Below, one piece after another: positions 48,093 through 57,406 of a DNA stretch of 64,000 nt; within the stretch, counting starts at the first letter, position 1, and each line of letters begins with the position of its first letter. The translations under genes and the position numbers were made by a program. Below the pieces are notes generated by a model that had not been told where the DNA came from, searched no databases, and was given only the letters and a program-made list of their open reading frames with translations. The DNA lies in contig CAWAYQ010000006.1 in assembly GCA_963786225.1 (NCBI GenBank), positions 1 through 64,000 on the forward strand, read 5' to 3'. The DNA is from Flaviflagellibacter sp963786225 (lineage in GTDB: Bacteria; Pseudomonadota; Alphaproteobacteria; Rhizobiales; Methylopilaceae).

Positions 48093-48570
48093 TCAAAGTC
48101 CTGCTACGCCACCCGGCCTGCGGCAGTCGGCACCGCCCTCGAGAACGCCGGTTTTCATATTGGCCTGAATGGCACAGACCGAGCCCGCGCGCCATTCCCA
48201 GTCCTGCCAATCCTTGGTGATGTGGCCGAGCTTCGCTAATCCCTCGACTGTCTCCATGGCGATACGGCCCTCCAGGCTGAGACGTCCCGGGTAATAATTA
48301 TGCGGGACCGAACTCGCCGGATAGCTGTAGGTGCCGCAGCGCGGCTGCAGGATCGCCTCACCGACCGGCATGTCGAAGGCGACGATATTCAGGAAGACCT
48401 GGATCATCGCCTACGGCTGGATGTCGTTGCCAGGCGATCCGAACGGCATGATCCATTCGCCGCGCTTGCGTGCAAAGGCGGGGCTCGGCGTCAGCCGTGG
48501 CCGCTTGCCGGGCGCGAGGCAGGCCGGATGCTACATGGATCCGCGGCTGACGACTTCCAGGAATATTCGG
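48093..48570 (-). pseudogene. C-terminal remnant of gamma-glutamyltransferase
   Basis: Only the C-terminal part of a gamma-glutamyltransferase-like gene remains. In one frame it reads EVVSRGSM, stop, HPACLAPGKRPRLTPSPAF, EWIMPFGSPGNDIQP, stop, AMIQVFLNIVAF, then CGTYSYPASSVPHNYYPGRL and WRAGSVCAIQANMKTGVLEG. Both internal stops are TAG (48531-48533 and 48411-48413). The N-terminal two thirds, including the catalytic Thr, are missing. The gene is therefore dead unless the stops are read through, which I consider unlikely. It lies 10 bp before the D-threonine-aldolase-like gene on the same strand. Confidence 0.85.
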
Positions 48571-48736
48571 TAGGCATCCGGAATGGAGTCGGCTTCGATT
48601 GCAGCCTCTTGCTTCGCAAGCATGACAAGCCTCGCGCGCTTTGTCGCATGTGCAAAGAGTCTTGCAGGGAGCCCCGTGTCCGACAAGCGTCTTTCGGCCA
48701 TAGTGCTCTGACGTCGGCTTAGCCTAGGGAGGAGCA

Positions 48737-49996
48737 TTGGTGTTGCCTGAATCCGGACCCGGTGGCCGATCGATCGCCGTCATTGGCGCCGGCATTATCG
48801 GTGTCTGCTGTGCCCTCTATCTCAGGAAAGCCGGCTTCGAGGTCGATCTGATCGATCCCGACGAGCCGGGAATGAATTGCTCCTTCGGCGCGGCCGGCAA
48901 TTTGGGCGGCAACGCGCATGTCCCGTTGCGCGACATCGTCTGGCAGGTGCCCGGCATGCTGCTCGACCGCGACCATCCATTCGAGATGCGCTTCCAGGAT
49001 ATCCCGATGCTGCTTCCCTGGCTCGGTCATTACATTCGCGCGGCGGCGCCTGCCGCGCAGGCTGAAATTTCTCAGGCAGCAGGCGCGATATCGCGCTTGA
49101 CCTATCCCAAATATGTCGAGCTCCTGACCGACGCTGGCGAGCCCGGCCTGATCCGGAAGAACGGACGCTTCTTCGTCTGGACCTCGGACAAGGGCTTCGC
49201 CAAGGACCAGCATGCGCTGGAGGTGCGGCGCAGCCGCGGCATCAAGCTCGAGATGCTCTCGGGCGACGAGGTGCGCGAGCGCGAGCCGGCCATTTCGACA
49301 ACGGTTCGGCACGGCGCCTTTGTCGCCGAGGCCGGATTCATCCTGAACCCGTTGCGTCTGACAAAGCTGCTTGCTGCCGATTTCGTCGGCCGCGGCGGCC
49401 GCATCCGCCGAGAGAGGGTTCGCGCCTTCGTCTTCGACGACGCCGATCGTCCGAGCCTTGTGACGGACAGCGGCGCGTCGGGATACGATCAGGTCGTGGT
49501 CGCGGCCGGTATCTGGTCGCGGGATCTGGTCGCGCAGATCGGCTCGAAGATTCCGCTGGTGCCGGAACGTGGCTACCACGCCATGTTTCCCGATCCGGTC
49601 GTGAAGCCTTCCGTCTCGGTCCTGTGGGAAGACCGCAAGGTCATCTTCACACCGATGGAACACGGCTTGCGCGCCAGCGGCATTGCAGAGTTCGCCGCCA
49701 AAGAAGCCAAGCCCCGCTACCAGTTCGCCGACCGGCTCGTCGAGACGACGAAGGTGATGTTTCCAGGCGTGAACACGGACAACGCGACCCGCTGGATGGG
49801 GCCGCGTCCGGTGACGCCGGACTACATTCCCGTGATCGGCCGGAGCCCGATCCATTCGCGGGTGATCTTCGCCTTCGGCCACGGTCATAGCGGCTACAAT
49901 ATCGGGCCGCCCACCGGACATCTGGTGACGCAGATCGCGACGGACACCAAACCCGACATCGACCTGCACGCCTTCCGGCCGGACCGCTGGCAGTAA
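48737..49996 (+). CDS. FAD-dependent D-amino-acid dehydrogenase (DadA-like)
   Basis: Flavoprotein oxidising D-amino acids to 2-oxo acids with electron transfer to the respiratory chain. The N-terminal FAD-binding fold is IAVIGAGIIGVCCALYLRKA with the ribose-binding VDLIDPDEPG. Further typical parts are NCSFGAAGNLGG, VPERGYHAMFPDPVV, MGPRPVTPDYIPVIGRSP and the C-terminal FGHGHSGYNIGPPTG. It is 419 residues. The start is TTG 48737 or GTG 48740, after GGGAGGAG; no ATG is suitable. It is divergent from the aldolase-like gene and the gamma-glutamyltransferase remnant. Confidence 0.88.
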   Translation: MVLPESGPGGRSIAVIGAGIIGVCCALYLRKAGFEVDLIDPDEPGMNCSFGAAGNLGGNAHVPLRDIVWQVPGMLLDRDHPFEMRFQDIPMLLPWLGHYIRAAAPAAQAEISQAAGAISRLTYPKYVELLTDAGEPGLIRKNGRFFVWTSDKGFAKDQHALEVRRSRGIKLEMLSGDEVREREPAISTTVRHGAFVAEAGFILNPLRLTKLLAADFVGRGGRIRRERVRAFVFDDADRPSLVTDSGASGYDQVVVAAGIWSRDLVAQIGSKIPLVPERGYHAMFPDPVVKPSVSVLWEDRKVIFTPMEHGLRASGIAEFAAKEAKPRYQFADRLVETTKVMFPGVNTDNATRWMGPRPVTPDYIPVIGRSPIHSRVIFAFGHGHSGYNIGPPTGHLVTQIATDTKPDIDLHAFRPDRWQ

Positions 49997-50029
49997 TTTC
50001 GAGGACCGAAGCAAGGACGAGAGACGTGG

Positions 50030-50139
50030 CCATGGATCGGATCGACGCGGCGGCTCTCTCGAGTCCGAGATCTTACGCCCCCGCTTGCCTCGCCGACTTT
50101 CAGGCGACTGAAGGTCGATCGAACACGCAATTCAATCGT
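50030..50139 (+). other. Possible truncated gene start at the right edge of the island
   Basis: After the DadA-like gene, AGGACGAGAGACGTGGCC precedes a reading that starts MDRIDAAALSSPRSYAP. It runs on only as an antisense shadow of the next gene. It may be the 5' end of a gene cut when the island joined the core genome. No family is recognised, and it could also be chance. Confidence 0.2.
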
Positions 50140-50448
50140 TCAGGCCTGGACGTCGATCAGCATCCCGGTGCGTTTTTCGGTCGCCTGCTCGACCTTTTCC
50201 TTCATGCGCTCGGCGATCTGTTTTTCCATCGCCTTGCGCTCCTCTGGGCTCATGTTCTCGAGCTCTTCCTCGGTAATGCCCAGTTCGTCGAGAATGGCCG
50301 CGCGGATGCGCTCGGCGGGCGTCATCCGGGCATATTCCAGGAATTCGTCCGCAGGCGTTCTCGGCCCGATCTGACTGGCGGCCGCGGAGCCGCCGGCAGC
50401 TGGAGTTCCACTGAGCGGACTGAAAGCGCCGACACCGGAAATGGACAT
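50140..50448 (-). CDS. Conserved hypothetical protein, ~100 residues
   Basis: A 102-residue acidic, helix-rich protein. It starts MSISGVGAFSPLSGTPAAGG, then has TPADEFLEYARMTPAERIRA and a charged helical run with ITEEELENMSPEERKAMEKQ and MKEKVEQATEKR. It ends MLIDVQA. No membrane span or signal. The ATG at 50448 has GAGGT before it. I know such proteins only as conserved hypotheticals of rhizobia-like genomes. A 220-bp gap upstream separates it from the divergent antiporter gene. Confidence 0.7.
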   Translation of the reverse strand: MSISGVGAFSPLSGTPAAGGSAAASQIGPRTPADEFLEYARMTPAERIRAAILDELGITEEELENMSPEERKAMEKQIAERMKEKVEQATEKRTGMLIDVQA

Positions 50449-50671
50449 CGAGACCTCGTTCTTTGCGACGGACAGAGGGAACCAAGATTCATGCCGAGGC
50501 CGCGCCGCGAAAAAGCCAATAAAGTCAGGCATATAAGATTGGGCCGACCCAGGCACGTAACTACGCAGGGCAAAAACTGCCGGGCATGATCTGCCGCGCG
50601 TCGCGCTTGCGGTCTCTTCCCCCCACGGCCCATAACGAACAGCGCCCAGACGAGGCCGCGAGGAGAACGGA

Positions 50672-52486
50672 ATGGCGATCGAAGGGCAGGGCGCACAGCT
50701 CATCCAGGTGGTTGCCCTGCTCGGCGCCGGCGTCGTCGCGGTTCCCGTTTTCCGGCGGCTCGGCCTCGGCTCGGTGCTCGGCTATTTCGTGGCCGGGATC
50801 GCCATCGGCCCCTTCGGTCTCGGCTTGTTTGCCGATCCGGAAAACATTCTCCAAGTCGCCGAATTCGGCGTCATCATGCTGCTCTTCATCATCGGCCTGG
50901 AAATGCAGCCGTCGCGGCTCTGGGCGTTGCGCGGACAGATCTTCGGTCTCGGCGCGGCGCATATCGCCGTCTGCGCCGCGCTTCTGACCGCCGCCGGCAT
51001 GGTCCTGTTCGGCTTTGGCCTCATGGCGGCTTTCGTCGCGGGCGCGGGTTTTGTCTTGTCCTCCACCGCCGCCGTCACGCAGATGCTCGAAGAGCGCGGC
51101 GAGATGTCGACGCCGGAGGGGCAGAAGGCGATTTCAGTTCTCCTTCTCGAGGATCTCGCCATCGTGCCGCTCCTCGCGCTCGTCACCATCATCGCGCCGC
51201 AGGCGCCCGAGGCCGACGTAGCCTCGCGCCTTGCCCATGCGGGGTACGCCATAGCTGCGGTCGTGGGCATCGTCGTTGTCGGCCGCTTCCTGCTCAATCC
51301 GATGTTCCAGCTTCTCGCCGCCGCCCGTGCGCGCGAAGTCATGACGGCGGCCGCTTTGCTCGTCGTGCTCGGCGCCGCACTGGTGATGCAGATCGGCGGC
51401 CTCAGCATGGCGATGGGCGCGTTTCTCGCGGGCGTTCTGTTGTCGGAATCGTCATTCCGCAACCAGCTCGAGGCCGATATCGAGCCGTTCCGCGGCCTTC
51501 TGCTCGGCCTGTTCTTCCTCGCGGTCGGCATGTCGCTCGATCTGTCGGTCATCGCGCGCGCCTGGCCGACGATCCTCGCCGTCACGGCCGCCTATATAGC
51601 CGTATCGGGGCTTGGGATTTATGCGGTCGCGCGTACGTTCGGCTCCAGCCACTATGAGGCGGTCAACCGCGTCTCGATGTTTGCGCAAGGCGGCGAGTTC
51701 GCGTTCGTCCTTTATGCGGCCGCGCTAGCGGCCGGCCTGTTCGACCGCGAGACAAATGCCATTCTCACCGCCGCCGTCATTCTTTCGATGGCGATTGCGC
51801 CATTCAGCGCGCTTGCGCTTCGCCGCTTCATGCCGCCGGAAAAGCCCTCGCTCGACGGCATCGAAAAGCCGAAAGGGCTGAAGGGCAACGCACTCATCAT
51901 CGGCTTCGGGCGCTTCGGCCAGGTTGCGAGCCAGGGCCTGCTCGCGCGCGGTTTCGAAATCTCGATTATCGAGTTCGACGTCGACATGATTCGCGCGGCG
52001 TCCGATTTCGGTTTCCTTGTCCATTACGGCGACGGCACGCGTCTGGATATTCTTTATGCTTCGGGTGCGGGGCGCGCGGACGCGGTCCTTGTTTGCGTCG
52101 ACAAGCGGGAAGCGGCCGATCGCATCGTCGCGCTGATGCAGGCCGAGTTCCCGCTGACCAAATTGTTCGTCCGCGCCTGGGACCGAGGCCACGCCATCGA
52201 CCTCATTAACAAAGGCGTCGAATTCCAGATCAGGGATACATTCGAGAGCGCGCTTGTTTTGGGCACCGCGGCGCTCGAAGGTCTCGGCGTGCCCGAGGAC
52301 GAGGCTGCCGAGATCACTGCGGACGTCCGCCGCCGCGACACCGAACGTCTCGATTTGCAGGTCGCGGGAGGCATCTATGCCGGTCAGGATCTCATGCTTG
52401 GCAACGCACCGCGCCCCGGCCCGCTGACGAAGCCCCGCGCACCAGGCCGGATCGTCGGCGAGACGAACGAGGCGGAGATCACCTGA
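50672..52486 (+). CDS. CPA2-family cation:proton antiporter with TrkA-N domain (KefB/KefC type)
   Basis: A 604-residue membrane protein, probably exchanging K+ (or Na+) for protons. About 12 hydrophobic segments fill the first 390 residues, with GYFVAGIAIGPFGLGLFADP, VIMLLFIIGLEMQPSRLWAL and GLLLGLFFLAVGMSLDLSVI. A C-terminal cytosolic NAD-binding TrkA-N domain starts near residue 407 (NALIIGFGRFGQVASQGLLA), followed by DMIRAASDFGFLVHYGDGTR. The ATG follows AGGAGAACGGA. No accessory KefF/KefG gene is adjacent. It is upstream of fabA in the same direction. Confidence 0.92.
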   Translation: MAIEGQGAQLIQVVALLGAGVVAVPVFRRLGLGSVLGYFVAGIAIGPFGLGLFADPENILQVAEFGVIMLLFIIGLEMQPSRLWALRGQIFGLGAAHIAVCAALLTAAGMVLFGFGLMAAFVAGAGFVLSSTAAVTQMLEERGEMSTPEGQKAISVLLLEDLAIVPLLALVTIIAPQAPEADVASRLAHAGYAIAAVVGIVVVGRFLLNPMFQLLAAARAREVMTAAALLVVLGAALVMQIGGLSMAMGAFLAGVLLSESSFRNQLEADIEPFRGLLLGLFFLAVGMSLDLSVIARAWPTILAVTAAYIAVSGLGIYAVARTFGSSHYEAVNRVSMFAQGGEFAFVLYAAALAAGLFDRETNAILTAAVILSMAIAPFSALALRRFMPPEKPSLDGIEKPKGLKGNALIIGFGRFGQVASQGLLARGFEISIIEFDVDMIRAASDFGFLVHYGDGTRLDILYASGAGRADAVLVCVDKREAADRIVALMQAEFPLTKLFVRAWDRGHAIDLINKGVEFQIRDTFESALVLGTAALEGLGVPEDEAAEITADVRRRDTERLDLQVAGGIYAGQDLMLGNAPRPGPLTKPRAPGRIVGETNEAEIT

Positions 52487-52578
52487 GCTTTCGGGCCGCG
52501 ATCCTTTCGTGTTAGAGGAACGCGCACCCTCGCCGCCCCGCCGGCACAGCCTCATATCCAGCAAAGGCCGATTCTTTG

Positions 52579-53085
52579 ATGACTGCTCGCAAATCGAGTT
52601 TTGACTATGAGGAGCTTCTGGCCTGCGGGCGGGGTGAGTTGTTCGGACCGGGTAATGCCCAACTTCCTGTACCTCCTATGCTCATGTTCGACCGCATCAC
52701 CGAAATTTCGGAGGAGGGCGGCGCCAACGGCAAGGGCTTCCTTCGCGCCGAACTCGATGTGAAGCCGGACCTCTGGTTCTTCGGCTGCCATTTCATCGGC
52801 GATCCGGTCATGCCGGGGTGCCTCGGTCTCGACGCACTGTGGCAGATGGTCGGCTTTTATCTCGGCTGGCTCGGCGCGCCGGGCCGCGGCCGGGCGCTGG
52901 GCGCCGGCGAGATCAAGTTTTCGGGGCAGGTGCTGCCGAACGTCAAAAAGATCGTTTACGGCGTCGACTTCAAGCGCGTGATGCGCACCAAACTGGTTCT
53001 CGGCGTGGCCGATGGCTGGCTGGAAGCCGATGGAGAGGTTATCTATCGGGCCTCAGACCTCAAAGTCGGTCTGTTCCAGACCTGA
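52579..53085 (+). CDS. fabA: 3-hydroxydecanoyl-ACP dehydratase/isomerase
   Basis: Introduces the double bond for unsaturated fatty acids at the C10 stage. The 168-residue protein has the active-site His71 in FFGCHFIGDPVMPG and Asp85 in CLGLDALWQMVGF, matching the known His70/Asp84 of E. coli. It starts MTARKSSFDYEELLACGRGE; a TTG one codon upstream is less likely. It is followed by fabB (73 bp) and fabI. In many relatives this operon sits beside irr; here a KefB/C-like gene occupies that place. Confidence 0.97.
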   Translation: MTARKSSFDYEELLACGRGELFGPGNAQLPVPPMLMFDRITEISEEGGANGKGFLRAELDVKPDLWFFGCHFIGDPVMPGCLGLDALWQMVGFYLGWLGAPGRGRALGAGEIKFSGQVLPNVKKIVYGVDFKRVMRTKLVLGVADGWLEADGEVIYRASDLKVGLFQT

Positions 53086-53158
53086 GCGCCGCGTACGGCG
53101 CGGGCCGAACCAAAAACCAGACCGGGGCCGCGAACGGACCCTGCGGCGGGAGAAAAGC

Positions 53159-54376
53159 ATGAGGCGCGTCGTCGTCACCGGGATGGGTATTGTCTCATCC
53201 ATCGGCAATTCCACCCAGGAAGTCACAGCCAGCCTGCGCGAGGCCCGTTCGGGCATCAGCCGCGCCGAGGACTATGCGAAGCTCGGCTTTCGCTGCCAGG
53301 TCCATGGCGCACCGAACATCAATGTCGAGGAAATGGTCGACCGCCGCGCCATGCGTTTTCACGGCCGCGGCACGGCCTGGAACCATGTTGCGATGGATCA
53401 GGCGATCCAGGATTCGGGCCTCGAGACCGGGGAGATTTCGCACGAGCGCACCGGCATCATCATGGGCTCGGGCGGTCCTTCGACCCGCACCATCGTCGAA
53501 GCCGCCGACATCACCCGTGAGAAGGGCCCCAAGCGCATCGGCCCGTTCGCGGTGCCGAAAGCCATGTCCTCGACGGCGTCCGCGACACTCGCGACCTGGT
53601 TCAAGATCAAGGGCGTGAACTATTCGATTTCCTCGGCCTGCTCGACCTCGGCGCACTGCATCGGCAATTCGGCCGAACAGATTCAGCTCGGCAAACAGGA
53701 TGTCATGTTCGCCGGCGGCTGCGAGGATCTCGACTGGTCCCTCTCCAATCTGTTCGACGCGATGGGCGCGATGTCGTCGTCCTATAACGACACGCCGGAA
53801 ACCGCGTCGCGCGCCTATGACAAGAACCGCGACGGTTTCGTCATCGCCGGCGGCGCGGGCGTGCTTGTCCTCGAAGAGTTGGAGCACGCGAAGGCGCGCG
53901 GCGCCCGCATCTACGCCGAACTCGCCGGCTACGGCGCGACATCGGACGGTCACGACATGGTGGCACCGTCCGGCGAAGGCGCGGTCCGTTGCATGCGCCA
54001 GGCGCTGTCGACCGTGAAGACCAAGATCGATTACATCAACCCTCACGCCACCGCGACGCCGGTCGGCGACACCAAAGAGATCGAGGCCATCCGCGAAGTG
54101 TTTGGTGCGGACTGCCCTCCGATTTCCGCGACGAAGAGCCTTACCGGCCATTCGCTCGGCGCCGCGGGCGTTCAGGAAGCCATCTATTCGCTGCTGATGC
54201 TGAAGAACGGCTTCCTCGCCGAAAGCGCCCATATCCAGGAGCTGGACCCGGCCTTCGCCGACATGCCGATCCTGCGCGAGCGTAACGACAACGCCGACAT
54301 CAACACCGTCCTGTCGAACTCGTTCGGCTTCGGCGGCACCAACGCCACCCTCGTCTTCAAAAGACTGGACGCCTGA
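53159..54376 (+). CDS. fabB: 3-oxoacyl-ACP synthase I
   Basis: Elongates the unsaturated acyl chain made by FabA. The 405-residue protein has the nucleophile Cys in YSISSACSTSAHCIGN, the two His in INPHATATPVGDTKE and TKSLTGHSLGAAG, and the Gly-rich C-terminal SNSFGFGGTNATLVF. It starts MRRVVVTGMGIVSSIGNSTQ at ATG 53159. The stop overlaps the fabI start (TGATG), so translation is probably coupled. Confidence 0.97.
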   Translation: MRRVVVTGMGIVSSIGNSTQEVTASLREARSGISRAEDYAKLGFRCQVHGAPNINVEEMVDRRAMRFHGRGTAWNHVAMDQAIQDSGLETGEISHERTGIIMGSGGPSTRTIVEAADITREKGPKRIGPFAVPKAMSSTASATLATWFKIKGVNYSISSACSTSAHCIGNSAEQIQLGKQDVMFAGGCEDLDWSLSNLFDAMGAMSSSYNDTPETASRAYDKNRDGFVIAGGAGVLVLEELEHAKARGARIYAELAGYGATSDGHDMVAPSGEGAVRCMRQALSTVKTKIDYINPHATATPVGDTKEIEAIREVFGADCPPISATKSLTGHSLGAAGVQEAIYSLLMLKNGFLAESAHIQELDPAFADMPILRERNDNADINTVLSNSFGFGGTNATLVFKRLDA

Positions 54377-55230
54377 TGATCGCTGGTCTCCTCTCTGGCA
54401 AGCGCGCCCTGGTCATGGGCGTCGCCAACGATCACTCGATCGCTTGGGGCATCGCGAAAAAGCTCGCGGCGGCCGGCGCGGAAATCGCGTTCACCTACCA
54501 AGGCGAGTCTCTGAAGAAGCGCGTCGCCCCTCTGGCCACGAGCCTCGGCTCGGACGTGCTTCTGCCGTGCGATGTCGAAGACGAGGCCAGCGTGAAGGCT
54601 GTGTTCGCCGCCCTCAAGGAGAAGTGGGGCGCGCTCGATATTCTCGTTCACGCCATCGCCTATTCCGACAAATCGGAACTGAAAGGCCGCTACGCCGACA
54701 CGACGCGCGCCAATTTCTCGCGCACTATGGTCATTTCCTGCTTCTCCTTCACCGAGATCGCGCGCCAGGCCGCGGAGCTGATGCCGCAGGGCGGATCGAT
54801 GATTACGTTGACCTATGGCGGCTCGACGCGCGTGATGCCGAACTACAATGTGATGGGCGTCGCCAAGGCCGCGCTCGAAGCGAGCGTGCGCTACCTCGCG
54901 TCCGATTTCGGCCCGGACAATATCCGCGTCAACGCCATCTCGGCCGGCCCGGTCCGCACCCTCGCGGGCGCCGGCATCGCCGATGCCCGGCCGATGTTCA
55001 ATTACCAGAAGCGCCACGCGCCGCTCCGGCGCACCGTCACCATCGATGAAGTCGGCGGCGCCGCGCTCTATCTCCTGTCCGATCTCGGTTCGGGCGTTAC
55101 GGGCGAAATTCATTATGTGGACTCGGGCTACAACATCATCTCGATGCCCCAGCCCGACGCACTGAAAGTGGTCGACGCGGCCCAGGAAGCCGCCGAGCAG
55201 GACGCAGCCCCGCCCCGGGCCGCCGAATAG
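54376..55230 (+). CDS. fabI: Enoyl-ACP reductase (NADH)
   Basis: Last step of the fatty-acid elongation cycle, and the usual target of triclosan-type inhibitors. The short-chain dehydrogenase fold has GKRALVMGVANDHSIAWGIA (cofactor site), DILVHAIAYSDKSELKGRY, and the Tyr/Lys active site in TYGGSTRVMPNYNVMGVAKA. The 284-residue length includes an Ala/Pro/Glu-rich tail. It closes the fabA-fabB-fabI operon. The 150-bp gap before the OMP gene shows no clear gene. Confidence 0.96.
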   Translation: MIAGLLSGKRALVMGVANDHSIAWGIAKKLAAAGAEIAFTYQGESLKKRVAPLATSLGSDVLLPCDVEDEASVKAVFAALKEKWGALDILVHAIAYSDKSELKGRYADTTRANFSRTMVISCFSFTEIARQAAELMPQGGSMITLTYGGSTRVMPNYNVMGVAKAALEASVRYLASDFGPDNIRVNAISAGPVRTLAGAGIADARPMFNYQKRHAPLRRTVTIDEVGGAALYLLSDLGSGVTGEIHYVDSGYNIISMPQPDALKVVDAAQEAAEQDAAPPRAAE

Positions 55231-55380
55231 ACCTCATTCGCCTTGGAGTTGAGCACCGTGGGATTTGCGTCGTGGCATTTCCGCCACTCGTCGGAATCTG
55301 TTGCGAAATTTGCGCTTCCCGCGTTCCGCTTGGAGGCTCTCTGAAGTAGGATGCGGGCTGATTTGGGGGCTCCGCATCAC

Positions 55381-56649
55381 ATGACCGGTTTGTCGAAACG
55401 CCTTTCGCTTGTCAGCGCGCTGGCGCTCACCGTATCCGCGGGCCTCGCCCAGGCGGCCGACATGCCGGCTCAAGCAAGCCCCGATCTATTCCGCGGTTCC
55501 CGCTTCGAACTGGTCCGGCTTCTACGCCGGCAGCCTGATCGGCTACGGCTGGTCGAGCTTCGATATCGATGACGACGACGACGTGGATTCGACGGGCGCG
55601 GACGTCGACGGCCTGACCGGCGGCGGCGTGATCGGCTACAATTGGCAGTCCGGCAATTTCGTGTTCGGCGTCGAAGGTGACATCACCCTGCATGAAATTC
55701 GCGGCACGGCGCCGCGCATCCGGCGGCCTTCTCGCGCTCGATGTCGACACGCTGTATTCCGCGCATCTGCGCGGTCGCGTCGGTTACGATATGGGTCGGT
55801 TCCTGCCCTATATCGCCGGCGGCTACACCGCCAACGAAGTCTATGTCCGCGAAGATGGCGGCACCGAAACCATCGGCGACAATCAGCGTCTCAACGGCTG
55901 GACGATCGGCGCGGGCGTCGACGTCAAGCTCGGCAATACGTTTGTCGGCCCGCTGATGCTGCGTGCGGAATATCTCTACGAGCAGCTTTCGTCCGAAACG
56001 ATGTTCGGCGGCGCGATCGATGTGGAGCAGTCGACCCATTTCGCGCGCGTCGGCATCATCTCTTATCTCGGTGACGACGCGGCCCCTTCGACGCCCGAAG
56101 GCGATGTCGACTGGACCGGCGCCTATGGCGGTCTGCTCGTCGGCTACGGCCGCATGAACGTCCAGACGACGTCGCCCGACCTCGAGGCGGACGGCGCGAT
56201 GGGCGGTATTTACACCGGCCGCAACTTCCAGTTCGGCAATGTCGTCGTCGGCTTCGACAGCGCGCTCGCGCTGTCGAACTTCGAAGGCACAGGCCCGCAG
56301 CCGGGTGTCCGCTGATCCGGTCGACTTCCGCAATTACATCCAGGGCGACGCGCGCGGCCGTCTCGGCTATGCGATGGGCAGTTTCCTGCCCTTCATCGCC
56401 GGCGGCATTTCCTGGACGCGGAGCGAGCAGAGCGAAGCGTGGACTGATACCCCGCAGCGCGGCCGCATCGCCGACATGCTGTGGACGGTCGGCGCGGGCG
56501 TCGACTACCGTGTCTCGGACCGCATCTCGGTGCGCGGCGAGTATATTTACGGCCAGTCGCTCGACACCAATTCGGTAACTCTGAACAGCACTTTCGATCA
56601 GGAGACCGAACTCCACGAAGTCCGCTTCGGCACCGCCTACCATTTCTGA
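55381..56649 (+). CDS. Outer-membrane beta-barrel protein (Omp25/RopB-like), three frameshifts
   Basis: Secreted beta-barrel protein: signal MTGLSKRLSLVSALALTVSA ends at GLAQA|ADMP. The mature part alternates aromatic strands, with NWSGFYAGSLIGYGWSSFDI, GGGVIGYNWQSGNFVFGVEG, LRGRVGYDMGRFLPYIAGGY, LMLRAEYLYEQL, and ends VRFGTAYHF with a C-terminal Phe. Two related barrel-like repeats are visible: VDWTGAYGGLLVGYGRM starts the second. Extra bases near 55475, 55721 and 56304 break the frame; repairs give AQAAPIYSAVPASNWSGFYA and PQPVSADPVDFRNYIQG. The full length is about 420 residues, longer than a typical Omp25, perhaps due to the duplicated barrel unit. Confidence 0.85.
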
Positions 56650-56674
56650 TATCTGCTGTTAGCCACAGCATGAG

Positions 56675-56700
56675 AAAGGCGCCTTCGGGCGCCTTTTTTA
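56675..56700 (+). terminator. Rho-independent terminator of the OMP gene
   Basis: Perfect stem AAAGGCGCC / GGCGCCTTT with a stable TTCG tetraloop and a T-run, 25 bases after the OMP stop. Confidence 0.93.
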
Positions 56701-56761
56701 TTTCTTCCAACCGGGGTTACAGCCACAAGATGTGTGATATAGAGCCCGCAACTTGATATCC

Positions 56762-57385
56762 ATGTCGCTGTTTCCCCCTTTTCTCTCCGGCTTTTTTCTC
56801 GGCGGCTCGCTCATCATCGCGATCGGCGCGCAGAACGCGTTCATCCTGCGCCAGGGCCTGATCCGCTCGCATATTTTCGTGCTGTGCCTGATCTGCGCCC
56901 TGTCGGATGCGCTGCTGATCGCGCTCGGGGTTGCCGGGCTCGGCGGGCTGGTCGCGCGGTCGCCGGCTCTCATTTTTGCGGTGACTTTGGGCGGCGCCGT
57001 TTTTCTCGGCGTATACGCCTTCATGGCGTTCCGGCGCGCCGCGAGCCCTCATGCACTCGTTGCCGGAACCCCCGAGCACGTGCCCTTGAAGACGGCGGTG
57101 CTGACCTGCCTCGCCTTCACCTTCCTAAACCCGCATGTCTACCTGGACACCGTGGTGCTGCTCGGAAGCCTGTCGGGGCAGTATGAAGGTCCGGCCAGAA
57201 CCGTCTATGGCGCGGGCGCGGTGGTCGCTTCGTTCATGTGGTTCTTCGCATTGGGTTACGGAGCGCGTCTTCTCGCGCCTCTGTTCGCAAAGCCCGCCGC
57301 GTGGCGGATACTGGACGCCGTCATCGGCCTCGTCATGAGCCTGATCGCGCTGGGTCTTGTCCTGCGTCTTGTCCAGACCAGCTGA
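56762..57385 (+). CDS. LysE/ArgO-family amino-acid exporter
   Basis: A 207-residue inner-membrane exporter with about six hydrophobic segments. Family motifs are GGSLIIAIGAQNAFILRQGL at the N terminus and LTCLAFTFLNPHVYLDTVVL in the middle. The family exports basic amino acids such as lysine or arginine; the precise substrate is inferred only. No lysG/argP regulator is adjacent. ATG 56762 is preferred over an upstream TTG. It is convergent with pnp, and a bidirectional terminator lies between. Confidence 0.9.
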   Translation: MSLFPPFLSGFFLGGSLIIAIGAQNAFILRQGLIRSHIFVLCLICALSDALLIALGVAGLGGLVARSPALIFAVTLGGAVFLGVYAFMAFRRAASPHALVAGTPEHVPLKTAVLTCLAFTFLNPHVYLDTVVLLGSLSGQYEGPARTVYGAGAVVASFMWFFALGYGARLLAPLFAKPAAWRILDAVIGLVMSLIALGLVLRLVQTS

Positions 57386-57406
57386 TCGCCGTCGTATGCA
57401 CGGCAT

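Noticed and set aside
48411..48533. TAG readthrough (pyrrolysine or suppressor) in the gamma-glutamyltransferase remnant
   Set aside because: The catalytic part of the gene is missing, so readthrough would not yield an enzyme. Decay explains the stops.
50026..50589. A 187-codon plus-strand frame after the DadA-like gene
   Set aside because: Most of it is the antisense of the 102-residue conserved gene at 50140-50448. Only the first part might be a truncated gene start.
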